From Crotalaria pallida (taxonomy: Eukaryota; Streptophyta; Magnoliopsida; Fabales; Fabaceae), in contig CM075652.1 of the NCBI GenBank assembly GCA_037953625.1, positions 10,436,501 through 10,500,500 on the forward strand: a DNA stretch of 64,000 nucleotides, written 5' to 3'. The stretch's first letter is position 1. Every line of letters starts with the position of its first letter. This document shows positions 34,948 through 47,683 of this stretch, in pieces. Both the position numbers and the translations under genes were made by a program. Under the pieces are notes generated by a model, which worked only from the letters and a program-made list of their open reading frames with translations, searched no databases and was not told where the DNA came from.

Positions 34948-35991
34948 TGTTGGGATTCTGGCAAGTGTACCAGATCGTACAAGTAATATAGACAATGAAG
35001 TCCGAGTATCGTACCCAAGGGAGTGACTGTTTAATTAATTCCACCTAATTAATATTACTTAGTGAACGAGACAAAGGATTTATGAATTCGTAAATAAAAA
35101 CAGAAATTAAAATAAATGACTCTTTGACAAGGAGAAAAAGGGGGATGTAGTTTCATACTTACAAGAGAAAACACAATAAACATGATAAAAATAATTACCA
35201 TGAATCCTTGAGCTAACTCCGTGTTCTTCACAAAAACCTCCAATCCTTGTTCCTTCTCCAAGTCTCAAATCCTAATCTACTATTATTCTATGGAGTTGTA
35301 TGAGTGTCTCTCCTCTTCTCCCTCTTTGAATGAATCATATTCCTCTTATTATATAGATAAAAACTAACCTAATTTCCAATCTAATGTGATAAGATAAAAC
35401 TAATCCTAAATCTGAATATAATATGATAATATCCTATTAGAATAAACTAATCTTTAAGAATCTTATCTACAAATAGAATTTATCATTAAAATCCTTCTAA
35501 AATCCCGTATTTGTGTCTGGCAGCAACTTCGGCACTGATTTTGACCCCCAAGATGGACGAATTTGAGCAAGGCTATTTCTGGAAAAGTTGTAGATCTTTT
35601 CCTTAGCTTTAAAATGATATATAGATCGCCTCATTTGGATAACATAGCTCAAGTTATGATCAAAACAGAGAACAGTGTCACTTTCTCGCATTTTGCGCGC
35701 CCAGGCGTGAAAATCCTGCGCCTGGGCGCACTACGGTCAACTTTTCTTCATTTTTTTTCCTCTTTTTCTTCCCAAATCAAGTACCAAACTCTCATTCTTC
35801 ATTCCTTTGCAAAAATCATTGTTTTAAGAGCTTAAATACCTGAAAACAAACCAAACACATCAAAAGGTTCTAGAAATCTTATAAAGACAAAATTCCATTG
35901 TTTTATTCCAATTTACTCAAGAAACAAGCCACTTACTATGTAAAAGGGAGGCAAAAAAGGTACATAAACATCACATATTAGACCCCAATCA
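34948..35991 (-). repeat. 5' LTR of the non-autonomous element
   Basis: 1044 bp, near-identical to 31020-32064, with the same GCGCCTGGGCGC motif pair at 35693-35728. It is followed by the duplicated GTCTT. Confidence 0.92.
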
Positions 35992-36477
35992 GTCTTCTTC
36001 TTCTTCCTCATATTCAACATTGACAATAGGAATCGCAGTAGCAACATCGGCGGCACAAGCAGAAGATGCTTGGATGTCCTGCACAACTTCGGCTTCAGAA
36101 GGTGGAGCCGAAGCAACTGTCACATATTGATTCGCCTCAGAAGAAACGGCTGCACTCGGAGAACCAGCCGCCTCACCCGACATAACCTTAGCAAGCTCCC
36201 TCATACGAGCAGCAGCTTTAGCAGCTTTGTTCTCCTTAGCCATTCTGACTGCAAAAAAGAAAGTCCAAAAGCATGGTTAAAAATATATATATATATATAT
36301 ATATTATTACCAAGTTCGGCTTTCACAAGCTCTTGGGGAAAAATAACAATGTTCCTAATGTCGACCTGGCCATTCTCCTTGAGATACCTGTAAAAGGTAT
36401 CACAAGTATGCCTCTCCGCATCCGGCAATTCCTTCGTATAGTGGTATTCTTAAAGCTTCGGGTTCCTATTGTAGAAG
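35992..36477 (-). pseudogene. Tat-2 antisense ORF, upstream part with candidate intron
   Basis: Minus-strand reading from 36477: YNRNPKL, a TAA stop, EYHYTKELPDAER...VKAEL, then a candidate 62-base intron (36310 to 36249, GT...AG, phase 1, with an AT microsatellite inside), then MAKENKAAKAAAR onward to an acidic EYEEEEED at the insertion point. Tat-1 aligns as YTRGPAL...KTELTKAER...VKAEL, intron, MGKKATKAK. The start of the gene was lost to the Athila-like insertion at 36478. Confidence 0.65.
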
Positions 36478-37741
36478 TGTTTTAAGGCTTAATTTAACTT
36501 CCTTTTGCTTGGGTTTTAGCTTGTTTCTCTTGTAAATATAGGTATTTTGTATTAGTTTTAGGAATTTTTAGTTTATTAGAATCCTTTGAACGTTTTGATC
36601 CGTTTTGGGTATGTTTCAGGTATTTCGGAGAATTAATTGGAGAAGATATTATTGGAGTTGGAAAGAGCATAAGAAGACCTTGAAAATGGCACAAGAACGG
36701 AGAGAAACGGAGTCGGAAATTACCTAGCGCGCCCAGGCGCGCGTGCGGAGTTAATTTTGTGGCTACATATACAGCGCGCCCAGGCGTGCTGGTCTGCACG
36801 CCCAGGCGCGCGAAGTCCGAGAAAGCCCAATTGGGCCAATTTCTGATCAGTTTTGAAGGATTTTAATGAGATTAGGATTTTATCTTTTTATTTATGTTTT
36901 TAGGATTAGTTTAGGAAGAGAGGAGAGAGGAGTAATCAGAAAGTATTGAGGGAGATTGCATTCTCTGGAGAGCATTCGGAGGAGGAATCCATTGAAGGCT
37001 GAAGATTCAAAGCAAGGATTAGTGGTAATTTAGGAATGAATTACTTTAATTCTTATTTGTTCTTCTTCTCCATTATGTGTAACTAAACCCTCTTGTGTTA
37101 GGAACATGTGGATTTAATTATGTAGTTTATTTATTTGAATTAATGTTTTTCAGTTTTTAAATCAAGTGTTTAATTGTGTTTTTATTGTTATACATGATCT
37201 TGATCAACTCATGTTATAGATTTTTAGATCTGAATTGGAAAATTAGGATTTAAAATAGGCCATGCAATTAAACAATATAAGGATTCAACTTGTAGGAATA
37301 CTTTGGGATTTTTATATAACTTTTTATAATTCACTGTTCTTAATCATGAATACTTTGGGATTCTTAATTCACTTTTCTAAGGAATTAGGATTTAACAAAT
37401 TGAATAATAAACAGTAATTTCTTAGAGGAATCTAGGAAATACTAATTTTTTGAATTAGTTCTTGATTTAAATGGAAAACATTGATGCATAATAAATAAAT
37501 GAAATAATTAATGAAACAAGTTCCTAACCACCTTCCATCCATTTATTCATAGTTTTTATTTATTTTCCAGCAATAAAACCATCTCTTGATTTAATTAATT
37601 AAATCTGAATTTAATAGATTCTATTTAGGATTACTCTTAGGTAGAAGTAGATTAAATAATTCTTGGTCTCCGTGGGAACGATATCTGGTCTTAACCGACT
37701 ATATTACTATCCGATCTAGTATACTTGCTAGAAAGTGATCA
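36478..37741 (+). repeat. 5' LTR of the Athila-like element
   Basis: TGTTTTAAGG...AAAGTGATCA, 1264 bp, ending six bases before the primer site. GCGCGCCCAGGCGCGC-type palindromes lie at 36726-36812. The left end is set by TG and by loss of homology to Tat-1. Confidence 0.75.
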
Positions 37742-37747
37742 TGTTTT

Positions 37748-37765
37748 TGGCGCCGTTTCCAGGGA
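37748..37765 (+). other. Primer-binding site of the Athila-like element
   Basis: TGGCGCCGTTTCCAGGGA has two differences from the tRNA-Asp match TGGCGCCGTTGCCGGGGA seen at 34921-34941. Confidence 0.8.
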
Positions 37766-37903
37766 CTAGAATTTATTTAATTTATTTTTGGTACTTTGTA
37801 GTAATTTTAAGTAGAATTTATTTTTTTTTATTTTCTGTTTTTTATTTTTTTTTCCTTTTCTTATTTTTTTTCTTTTCTTGACGAGTGCTGCTTAACCTTT
37901 TTT

Positions 37904-39496
37904 ATGCTTCTACGTTCTTCAGGAAACCGTGAGGAGTTGCATTTTGACCCTGACATGGAGTTAAGTGCAAAGAGGAGGAAAAAGCAAGCAAAGAAAGAAA
38001 GGAAAGAACAAGAAAGGAGGATGGCTGAACGAACTTCACAAGGCACCACACCCCCTCCTAGGAAGACACTAGCTGACTATGCCGTTGTGGACCCGGATGT
38101 GTGCATGTCCAGCATTGTCCGGCCAGAGATCACTGCAGCATCATTCGAGATTGATCCCCAGTACATTCATCTCATCAAGCAGGATCATTTCTCGGGTGCA
38201 CCAAATCAAGACCCAACGGAGCATGTGGCCAACTTCCTGAACATCCTCGATTTCTTCAAGATCGAGGGTGCGTCAGAGGAGGCAATAAGGATGAGAATGT
38301 TTCCTCTCTCTTTGAGGGAACATGCTTATTAGTGGATGAAGAATCAGCCGCCCGGAAGCCTTTCCAGTTGGGATGTGCTTGTCAAAAAATTCATAGACAA
38401 GTTCTTTCCAGCTGGAAAGCAAGCTAAGCTGTGCCAAGACGTCAATTCCTTCATACAAGAGGAAGGTGAACATTTGCATGAGGCCTGGGATCGGTACAAT
38501 CAGTTGCTGAAGAGGTGCCCCACACATGCAATTCCGGACTGGATGCAAATTCGGTTATTCTACTTCGGGCTGAGAATGTCACACAAGATCATGATAGATG
38601 CAGAAGTTGGTGGTTCCCTTCTCAAGAAGACTGTTGAAGAGGCAAAGGAAATAATTAAAACAATGGCCTACAACAGCAGTCAAGCAGTTTCTGACAAGGT
38701 GATTCTGAACAAAAATGATCTGGGCTCAAGTCAAGTCCAGACAATCATTCAGCAAAACAAAGAGCTTCAGCAACAAATTTCTGAGTTGGTGAAGAAGATG
38801 GCTCAGACACACGTGGCTGCTGTCAACACTCTGGTGTGTGATTTCTGTGGAGGAAATCACCAAAATGGAGATTGCTCACCAGATGTGGGGAAGGCACCGG
38901 CTACCATTGAGGAACAAGCAAAGTTTGTGGGCGGTGGCGGTCAAAGAAACAACATGTATTCCAACACCTACACCCCAGCCTATAGAAATCATCCGAATTT
39001 CTCATGGAACAGCCCAACTCTCAACCCACCAATGAAGACTCAGCAACCTCAGAAACCAAATTGGGAAGCAGCAATGGAGAAGTTAGCAACCAACACGACC
39101 ACATTCATGGAGGAGACAAGAGCTAACTTTGCCAATCAAGCGGCGAGTATTCGGAACCTGGAGGTGCAAGTGGGCCAACTTGCAAAGCAGCTATCAGAGA
39201 GGTCACTAGGGACATTTCCTAGTGACACTGTTACCAATCCAAAGGAGAGTCTTATGGTAGTGACTCTTAGGAATGGCAAGTCGTATGAGGAGCCACTTCC
39301 GAAGAGTAATGCAACTGCATCGGAAAAGAAGAAGGAAGAGGAACACAAGAAACAAGAAGTGGAGAAAGAGCAAGGCAAGAGAGGAGCATCGAAAACGCAG
39401 GGTCCACCTGCGGATCACAACGGGGAATCAGCCAAGCTTGCTCCACTACCTTTGAGGGTGCCTTATCCTCAAAGGTTAAGGAAAGAAGTGAAGGCT
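37904..39496 (+). pseudogene. Athila-like gag, one stop, truncated by copia C
   Basis: ATG 37904 opens a basic N-terminus, then a Retrotrans_gag domain (IKQDHFSGAPNQDP through RCPTHAIPDWMQIRLFYFGL). TAG at 38330-38332 interrupts it between HAY and WMKN; the same frame continues to 39496. A short CDFCGGNHQNGDC knuckle lies at ~38839-38877, then a repeat-like KLATNTTTFMEE segment and a Lys/Glu-rich tail ending PYPQRLRKE. Protease would follow, but the LTR of copia C begins at 39497 and its first bases supply a TGA stop. The truncation is therefore caused by insertion. Confidence 0.85.
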
Positions 39497-40844
39497 TGAT
39501 GTGGTTCAATTGTGTTTTGATGAAGACAAAGTGTTTGGTCAACCTACAACAACAAGACTAGTTTATCTCTTATTCATATAATTGTATTTTAATGTATTAT
39601 TCCTTTTATTATATGAGTGTGGGTGGTAGACTAGGATAGATAATCTCAATTTGATCTATAAGAATTTAATATGTTTTGGAGTTGAGATTACATTGATAGA
39701 GAATTTAGCTCAAAGTTTTATTAAAATTAATAAGTGAAAATTGCAAAATAATAGAAAAGGATTTTTACAGTGTTTAATCGATTAAATCTCAGTTTAATCG
39801 ATTAGTAATCGATTAAGGAATAATTTAATCGATTAAAGACTGTTGTAACTGATAAAATAAAAGCTTTTCTAATGCATTTGGAAAAAGGTTACGAACCATA
39901 ATTTTTCAAGAGCAATTTTTCACTATCTTTCAATCTTTCATGAGCTAATATTCTTTCACAAAAATACTCTCTATCAAATTCTTTTGGAATCTCAATTCTT
40001 CTACACATTTCATTCTTTTTGGGTCAATATTGAGATTCAAGTGTGCCTGTAATATTCTTGGTTGAATGTATTGGTAACAAGAGGTTACTTTGAAGATTCA
40101 ACAAACAAGTTTCAATTGAGGAAATTGAAAGTTCAAGGTTGAGAAACATCTTGGGCGTTGAAGGTTTCAATGCTAAAAGCTAACGTGGATTGAAAGCGAC
40201 TTTCAATCAAGGATTCAAGAAGAACGTGAACAAGAATTAAGAGATTGGGTAGACTCTCTACGATTTGGTACATCGTATGAGAAAAGGGTTAGGATTGTGT
40301 GTGTGCGGAATTCTAACTAGTTGTATACTAATCTCCTTATTTCTTAGTGAAGCAAATCTCCCAAATCAGAGAGGGAGGACAGGATGTAGCTCATGGTGGT
40401 TGTGAGTGAACCAGGATAAAATCTTTGCGTGTTCTTCTTACCTTTTGCTCTTTACGTTTCACGATTAAATTCAATCTTGTGAGAGTGATTGATTTAGGAT
40501 TAGATTGGGAATTTAATTACGTATTCGATATTTTTGTTTAATTAATTCGTAGTTAATTGCCTTAGGTTTAATTCTTAATTTCTAGAGTTTCTTGCGATTC
40601 TTGAATTTGAACTGAATTCTGATTTTCTGCAAATTAATAGCGTTTAATCGATTAAGTAAAAGTGTGCTATCTGATGTTGATCGATTAAGTTGCAGCTTAA
40701 TCGATTAAATCCTGGTTTTTGGCTTAAAATTGAATAGTTTCTGAACCAATTTTGATCACTTTTTAAATTTGGGTATCGACGCTTAACACTTCTATTCACC
40801 CCCCCCCCTAGAAGTTTATTTTAGCTGCTTGTTGGTTTCCAACA
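39497..40844 (+). repeat. 5' LTR of copia C
   Basis: TGATGTGGTTC...TTTCCAACA, 1348 bp, alignable to the reverse complement of the B LTR except for a shorter first ~20 bases. TTAATCGATTAA clusters lie at ~39772-39840 and ~40643-40715. Confidence 0.9.
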
Positions 40845-40846
40845 AG

Positions 40847-40858
40847 TGGTATCAGAGC
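40847..40858 (+). other. Primer-binding site of copia C, initiator Met tRNA
   Basis: TGGTATCAGAGC, two bases (AG) after the LTR end, as in copia B. Confidence 0.93.
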
Positions 40859-40911
40859 TCGGTCGAATAAACCGAGCTTAAAAGCTTTTTCGAAAAGATC
40901 CTTTGGAAACC

Positions 40912-42780
40912 ATGGGCTCGAATCAAAACCCTTTTGGAGGTGAAGGTGCTGCAATAAATCGTCCCCCACTATTTAGCGGTGAGGGATACGCTTACTGTAA
41001 AGTAAGAATGAAAATTTTATCCAAGCGATCAATATTGAAATTTGGAAAGCAATCGAAAAAGGTCCACACATTCCCTCTAGCGTAGTTGAAGGTGCTGCAC
41101 AATTAACCCCTGAGGATAAGTGGACGGATGATGATAGAAAGAAAGTTCAATTTGATTATAAAGCAAAAAATATCATCACCTCCGCTTTGTCTTATGACGA
41201 ATTTTTTAGAGTTTCACAATGTGCTAGTGCTAAGGAAATGTGGGACACTTTACAAGTGACTCATGAGGGAACTAGCGAAGTTAGGCGTGCTAGATTGAAT
41301 GTATTGATGCGTGAGTATGAATTGTTTCAAATGCTTCCTAATGAAACTATCAATGATATGCAAAAACGATTTACTCACATTATTAATCATTTGCTTGCTC
41401 TTGGTAAGACTTTCTTACAAGGTGAACTTACTAACAAAGTGTTGAGATGTTTGGATAGGAATTGGCAACCAAAGGTAACCGCCATTGTGGAATCTAAGAA
41501 TTTGGATGCTATGGATCTCGCAACACTTTTCGGCAAATTACAAGAGCATGAAATGGAACTTGGACGTCTAACTTTGAATGAAGAATCCGACAAGAAGAAA
41601 AATGGTATTGCATTGAAAGCATCATCAAAAATTGTAGATACTCTAAATGACTCTTCTCTAGATGATGATTCGGATTCGGATTTGGATGATGAGTCACTAG
41701 CTCTCATGGTCAAGAATTTCAGAAAATTTCTCAAGCGGAAAGGAAATTCTAGAAGATTTAATACAAAGGAAAGTAAGGAAACTCCACAAAGATCGAAAAC
41801 TCCTAGAGACAAGATAATATGTCATACATGTGGGAAAGCCGGGCACATCAGGTATTGATATATATGAAGAAGTACCACAAGATGAAAATGAGAAAGAGAA
41901 GGAGATGGAAAATCAAATTCATGGAGATGTTGACAATTCAAGTGGAAATGAACTAGCACATCATGAATTACCTCCGGCATGGAAAACCAACCGCAACCAT
42001 CCATTGACAAATGTATTAGGTGACATTGCTAAGGGAGTGGTAATCCGAAGCACTTTACGTAATATTTGTCATATTTTTGCTTTTGTTTTGCAAGTAGAAC
42101 CTAAAAACATTCATGAAGCCATCCAAGATGAGCATTGGGTTATGGAAATGCAAGAGGATTTGAACCAATTCGAGAGGAATAAGGTTTGGGAACTTGTGCC
42201 TAAACCCGATGATTGTCCCGTGATAGGTACTAGATGGATATATCGTAATAAGCTTGATGAATCGGGTTTTATAGTTAGAAACAAAGCTAGGTTGGTAGCC
42301 CAAGGGTATAGCCAAGAAGAGGGTATTGATTATGACGAAACTTATGCCCCCGTAGCTAGATTAGAGGCTATTAGACTTTTACTCGCTTATGCATCTATTA
42401 TGAACTTCAAATTATATCAAATGGATGTCAAAAGTGCTTTTCTTAACGGATACATTCAAGAGGAAGTGTATGTTTCACAACCACCCAGTTTTGAAACTTT
42501 TGAATATCCAAATTATGTTTTCAAATTGAAAAAGGCACTATATGGTCTTAAACAAGCTCCTAGAGCTTGGTATGATCGTTTAAGTACTTTTTTAATTGAA
42601 AAGGGCTTTAAAAGAGGTGCTGTGGACAATACACTCTTCATTGAAAGATCCGGTAAGGACATACTTTTGGTACAAATCTATGTTGACGATATTATTTTTG
42701 GTGCTACTAATGAAAAACTTTGTAAGAAATTTTCAGACTTAATGCAAAGTGAGTTCGAAATGTCTATGATGGGCGAGTTA
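40912..42780 (+). pseudogene. Copia C gag joined to RT by internal deletion
   Basis: ATG 40912 starts gag with GSNQNPFGGEGAA as in B. A one-base loss in a T-run near 41017 shifts the frame. The gag frame resumes and is open from ~41187 (SYDEFFRVSQC) to the first knuckle, CHTCGKAGHI. At ~41852 the sequence jumps to a point in pol that in B lies ~2.2 kb downstream (GIDIYEEVPQD). The rest of gag, all of protease and all of integrase are missing. RT then follows in another frame (YVDD at ~42681) to 42780, where the giant solo LTR interrupts it after MMGEL. Confidence 0.88.
42776..42780. repeat. Target-site duplication AGTTA, left
   Basis: AGTTA occurs here and at 61431-61435. Copia B reads GAGTTGACCTTC uninterrupted at this place in RT. 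Confidence 0.93.
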
Positions 42781-43868
42781 TGTAACATCCCGCGTTTTCC
42801 GACTGGGACGAATAAAATTTTATTAAAGAAAAAGTTTTGCGATATTGTTTTACAAAGGTTTTCGATAAGTATTTTATTCGATTTCGAAGTAAAGCATTGA
42901 TTTTACGGGGTTTTGATAAATAAATATTTTTATGAGGTTAAGTAAAAATGATTTTTATTGAGTGAGGGTGGATTTTATAATTAAGAAATGAAAAATGATT
43001 TTTATTTTGGTGATTTCTTGCAAAAATAAATTTCTTTATGGATTTTCTTAGATGTATTAACTTTGAAAATCCATAACTTTTTAACCGTAACTCCGATTTT
43101 TATGATCTTTATATCAAAACGATCGTATCGAAATGTAGTTTTCAAAAATGTATCTTTCATAATTTTCTGGGTTGGTTTGCGAAAATTATTTTCCAGAGCT
43201 GTAAAGGACGAATTTCCAAGGGATTATTCATGAAAAATAGTTTTTGATCTTTAATGAATTTTTCCTTTTGGGATTATCTTTAATATATTAAATTATGATT
43301 TTAGAAAATGAAATAAGGGCTATAAGTGCAACCAATAAGTACAGTTTATTATTTAAAAGAAATTGTGTTTAATTGTTAATGTGTGTGCTTGATTATTATT
43401 TTGTGACTAAGTGTGTGATTGATTGATAAATGTGTGTATATATGTGTATTTATGTGTGTATGTGCTATGTATGTGTGTGTATGTATAATTGTGATCTTAG
43501 AGTTAATGGCTTGATTTTATGAATTAATGAATTTAATCAAGGAATAAAAAAAAATAATAAAAATGAAAATAAAAATAAAATTGTAAGACATTTGTGTGTG
43601 TGTGCATGTAGAAGATATAGGTGGGGTGTGTGCATGTGTGCCACGTATGGAGGGGGGGTGTATGTGGAGGCTTGTAAAGCCTTGACTTGATGACCAAGTA
43701 CCTCTCCCTTAGCCCACTACCTCTTGTTTCTATTCCCACTCTCATTTCCTTCATTCTTTCCATCCATTCTTTCACTCCCTTCTTTCCTTCGGTTCATTCA
43801 TTCCTTCTACAATCTCATTTTCCTTTCACACCCACACCAACACAAACACTTAGTCTCAAGAGCAACAT
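42781..43868 (+). other. Left arm of the giant solo LTR
   Basis: AT-rich, with a TG/TA-rich tract (~43376-43490, TGTGTGTATATATG) and a C/T-rich stretch (~43700-43860) just before the tandem array. No convincing gene. Confidence 0.55.
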
Positions 43869-46800
43869 TAGCTCTTGAGACATGCAAAAAAAAAAAGAGA
43901 GAACCATGGAGGAGAAGAGAGAAAACCGTGAGGGTAGAGGAAGAAGAAAACCCATGCTAGATCAAGCCTTGATTCTTTGAAGATCCAAGTGTTAGGAGAC
44001 TTAGAGATCAACCCCTTTTTATGGTAGGACTTGAAGATCCAAAAGAAGATTTTTGTAATAGTATAGATTTTCCTTTTTAGTTGTAGATCTATTACTTATT
44101 CTTCCTTGCATGTTGATTTTTCTAAGTTTAAGGATGATTTTATGTGTTATTATTCTTTAATCTTGGACTATAAGGACTCACTTAAATTGTAATATGTTAG
44201 AGTTTTATGTTTGGTGTCCTTTCTTCTTCATCATTCTATTTTCGGTTATGAGTGTGTTGATTTGTTCTTGCATATTAGTTTCTATTGTTGATCTATGTTT
44301 TTCAAAGAGTAATAATTAAAGATTGAAGTTTTAAAATGAAAAATGAACATGCAAAAATATTTAAAGGGTGATTCGGTTTTTAAAAGAATTTTTGAGATAA
44401 TGATCTTGTTTTCTTGTTTGATTTGGTTTTGTGTGCATGCAAAGGAAATCATTTTTAGGAAAGTTTAACTTAAAGCATGAAAATTTTGATAAAATGAATT
44501 TATTTTTTTTTTCTTATGTGTGTTTCGGTGTTGGCATGGATTTTTAGAAAAGGATTTTTATTTGAAGCTCTTGAGACATGCAAAAAAAAAGAGAGAACCA
44601 TGGAGGAGAAGAGAGAAAATCGTGAGGGTAGAGGAAGAAGAAAACTCATGCTAGATCAAGCCTTGATTCTTTGAAGATCCAAGTGTTAGGAGACTTAGAG
44701 ATCAACCCCTTTTTATGGTAGGACTTGAAGATCCAAAAGAAGATTTTTGTAATAGTATAGATTTTCCTTTTTAGTTGTAGATCTATTTCTTATTCTTCCT
44801 TGCATGTTGATTTTTCTAAGTTTAAGGATGATTTTATGTGTTATTATTCTTTAATCTTGGACTATAAGGACTCACTTAAATTGTAATATGTTAGAGTTTT
44901 ATGTTTGGTGTCCTTTCTTCTTCATCATTCTATTTTCGGTTATGAGTGTGTTGATTTGTTCTTGCATATTAGTTTCTATTGTTGATCTATGTTTTTCAAA
45001 GAGTAATAATTAAAGATTGAAGTTTTAAAATGAAAAATGAACATGCAAAAATATTTAAAGGGTGATTCGGTTTTTAAAAGAATTTTTGAGATAATGATCT
45101 TGTTTTCTTGTTTGATTTGGTTTTGTGTGCATGCAAAGGAAATCATTTTTAGGAAAGTTTAACTTAAAGCATGAAAATTTTGATAAAATGAATTTATTTT
45201 TTTTTCTTATGTGTGTTTCGGTGTTGGCATGGATTTTTAGAAAAGGATTTTTATTTGAAGCTCTTGAGACATGCAAAAAAAAAAGAGAGAACCATGGAGG
45301 AGAAGAGAGAAAACCGTGAGGGTAGAGGAAGAAGAAAACCCATGCTAGATCAAGCCTTGATTCTTTGAAGATCCAAGTGTTAGGAGACTTAGAGATCAAC
45401 CCCTTTTTATGGTAGGACTTGAAGATCCAAAAGAAGATTTTTGTAATAGTATAGATTTTCCTTTTTAGTTGTAGATCTATTTCTTATTCTTCCTTGCATG
45501 TTGATTTTTCTAAGTTTAAGGATGATTTTATGTGTTATTATTCTTTAATCTTGGACTATAAGGACTCACTTAAATTGTAATATGTTAGAGTTTTATGTTT
45601 GGTGTCCTTTCTTCTTCATCATTCTATTTTCGGTTATGAGTGTGTTGATTTGTTCTTGCATATTAGTTTCAATTGTTGATCTATGTTTTCAAAGAGTAAT
45701 AATTAAAGATTGAAGTTTTAAAATGAAAAATGAACATGCAAAAATATTTAAAGGGTGATTCGGTTTTTAAAAGAATTTTTGAGATAATGATCTTGTTTTC
45801 TTGTTTGATTTGGTTTTGTGTGCATGCAAAGGAAATCATTTTTAGGAAAGTTTAACTTAAAGCATGAAAATTTTGATAAAATGAATTTATTTTTTTTTCT
45901 TATGTGTGTTTCGGTGTTGGCATGGATTTTTAGAAAAGGATTTTTATTTGAAGCTCTTGAGACATGCAAAAAAAAAAGAGAGAACCATGGAGGAGAAGAG
46001 AGAAAACCGTGAGGGTAGAGGAAGAAGAAAACCCATGCTAGATCAAGCCTTGATTCTTTGAAGATCCAAGTGTTAGGAGACTTAGAGATCAACCCCTTTT
46101 TATGGTAGGACTTGAAGATCCAAAAGAAGATTTTTGTAATAGTATAGATTTTCCTTTTTAGTTGTAGATCTATTTCTTATTCTTCCTTGCATGGTGATTT
46201 TTCTAAGTTTAAGGATGATTTTATGTGTTATTATTCTTTAATCTTGGACTATAAGGACTCACTTAAATTGTAATATGTTAGAGTTTTATGTTTGGTGTCC
46301 TTTCTTCTTCATCATTCTATTTTCGGTTATGAGTGTGTTGATTTGTTATTGCATATTAGTTTCTATTGTTGATCTATGTTTTACAAAGAGTAATAATTAA
46401 AGATTGAAGTTTTAAAATGAAAAATGAACATGCAAAAATATTTAAAGGGTGATTCGGTTTTTAAAAGAATTTTTGAGATAATGATCTTGTTTTCTTGTTT
46501 GATTTGGTTTTGTGTGCATGCAAAGGAAATCATTTTTAGGAAAGTTTAACTTAAAGCATGAAAATTTTGATAAAATGAATTTATTTTTTTTCTTATGTGT
46601 GTTTCGGTGTTGGCATGGACTTTTAGAAAAGGATTTTTATTTGAAGCTCTTGAGACATGCAAAAAAAAAAAAGAGAGAACCATGGAGGAGAAGAGAGAAA
46701 ACCGTGAGGGTAGAGGAAGAAGAAAACCCATGCTAGATCAAGCCTTGATTCTTTGAAGATCCAAGTGTTAGGAGACTTAGAGATCAACCCCTTTTTATGG

Positions 46801-47683
46801 TAGGACTTGAAGATCCAAAAGAAGATTTTTGTAATAGTATAGATTTTCCTTTTTAGTTGTAGATCTATTTCTTATTCTTCCTTGCATGTTGATTTTTCTA
46901 AGTTTAAGGATGATTTTATGTGTTATTATTCTTTAATCTTGGACTATAAGGACTCACTTAAATTGTAATATGTTAGAGTTTTATGTTTGGTGTCCTTTCT
47001 TCTTCATCATTCTATTTTCGGTTATGAGTGTGTTGATTTGTTCTTGCATATTAGTTTCTATTGTTGATCTATGTTTTTCAAAGAGTAATAATTAAAGATT
47101 GAAGTTTTAAAATGAAAAATGAACATGCAAAAATATTTAAAGGGTGATTCGGTTTTTAAAAGAATTTTTGAGATAATGATCTTGTTTTCTTGTTTGATTT
47201 GGTTTTGTGTGCATGCAAAGGAAATCATTTTTAGGAAAGTTTAACTTAAAGCATGAAAATTTTGATAAAATGAATTTATTTTTTTTCTTATGTGTGTTTC
47301 GGTGTTGGCATGGATTTTTAGAAAAGGATTTTTATTTGAAGCTCTTGAGACATGCAAAAAAAAAAGAGAGAACCATGGAGGAGAAGAGAGAAAACCGTGA
47401 GGGTAGAGGAAGAAGAAAACCCATGCTAGATCAAGCCTTGATTCTTTGAAGATCCAAGTGTTAGGAGACTTAGAGATCAACCCCTTTTTATGGTAGGACT
47501 TGAAGATCCAAAAGAAGATTTTTGTAATAGTATAGATTTTCCTTTTTAGTTGTAGATCTATTTCTTATTCTTCCTTGCATGTTGATTTTTCTAAGTTTAA
47601 GGATGATTTTATGTGTTATTATTCTTTAATCTTGGACTAAAAGGACTCACTTAAATTGTAATATGTTAGAGTTTTATGTTTGG
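43869..47683. repeat. ~693-bp tandem array, left block
   Basis: Repeat units are marked by CCATGGAGGAGAAGAG at 43904, 44599, 45292, 45985, 46680 and 47373, a period of 693-695 bases. Differences between units are few and mostly in A-runs. The sixth unit is split at 47683 by the gag-only element and finishes at 57060-57416, giving six units in total. Each unit contains a short frame on either strand with no domain; these are copies of the repeat, not genes. Confidence 0.95.

Larger units (their letters stand above)
31020..35991 (-). mobile_element. Non-autonomous LTR element with Athila-type primer site
   Basis: 4,972 bp with LTRs of 1045 and 1044 bp and target duplication GTCTT (31015-31019, 35992-35996). 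The primer site and polypurine tract place the 5' LTR on the right. The 2.9 kb interior has one gag-like ORF and no protease, RT or integrase, so it must depend on another element. By eye the LTRs differ at about eight positions and one single-base indel. It sits in the Tat-2 antisense ORF. Confidence 0.9.
28424..36477 (+). mobile_element. Tat-2: remnant of a second Tat-lineage gypsy element, interrupted
   Basis: Begins inside integrase at the copia B boundary and keeps the integrase C-terminus, a spacer and the antisense ORF. The antisense ORF is split by the element at 31020-35991 and then cut at 36478 by the Athila-like LTR. Residue patterns are collinear with Tat-1 throughout. No LTR of this element is in the window. 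Confidence 0.8.
36478..39496 (+). mobile_element. Athila-like gypsy element, 5' part only
   Basis: 5' LTR, tRNA-Asp-type primer site and gag on the plus strand, cut at 39496 by the LTR of copia C. Pol and the 3' LTR are not in the window; they should lie beyond 64000 if copia C is a simple insertion. The long gag with a W-E-A-A-M-E-K-L-A segment and the primer site fit Athila. Confidence 0.8.

Noticed and set aside
45055..45399. A 114-residue minus-strand frame repeated in each ~693-bp unit
   Set aside because: Identical copies reflect the tandem repeat, frames differ between units because of A-run length changes, and no domain is visible.
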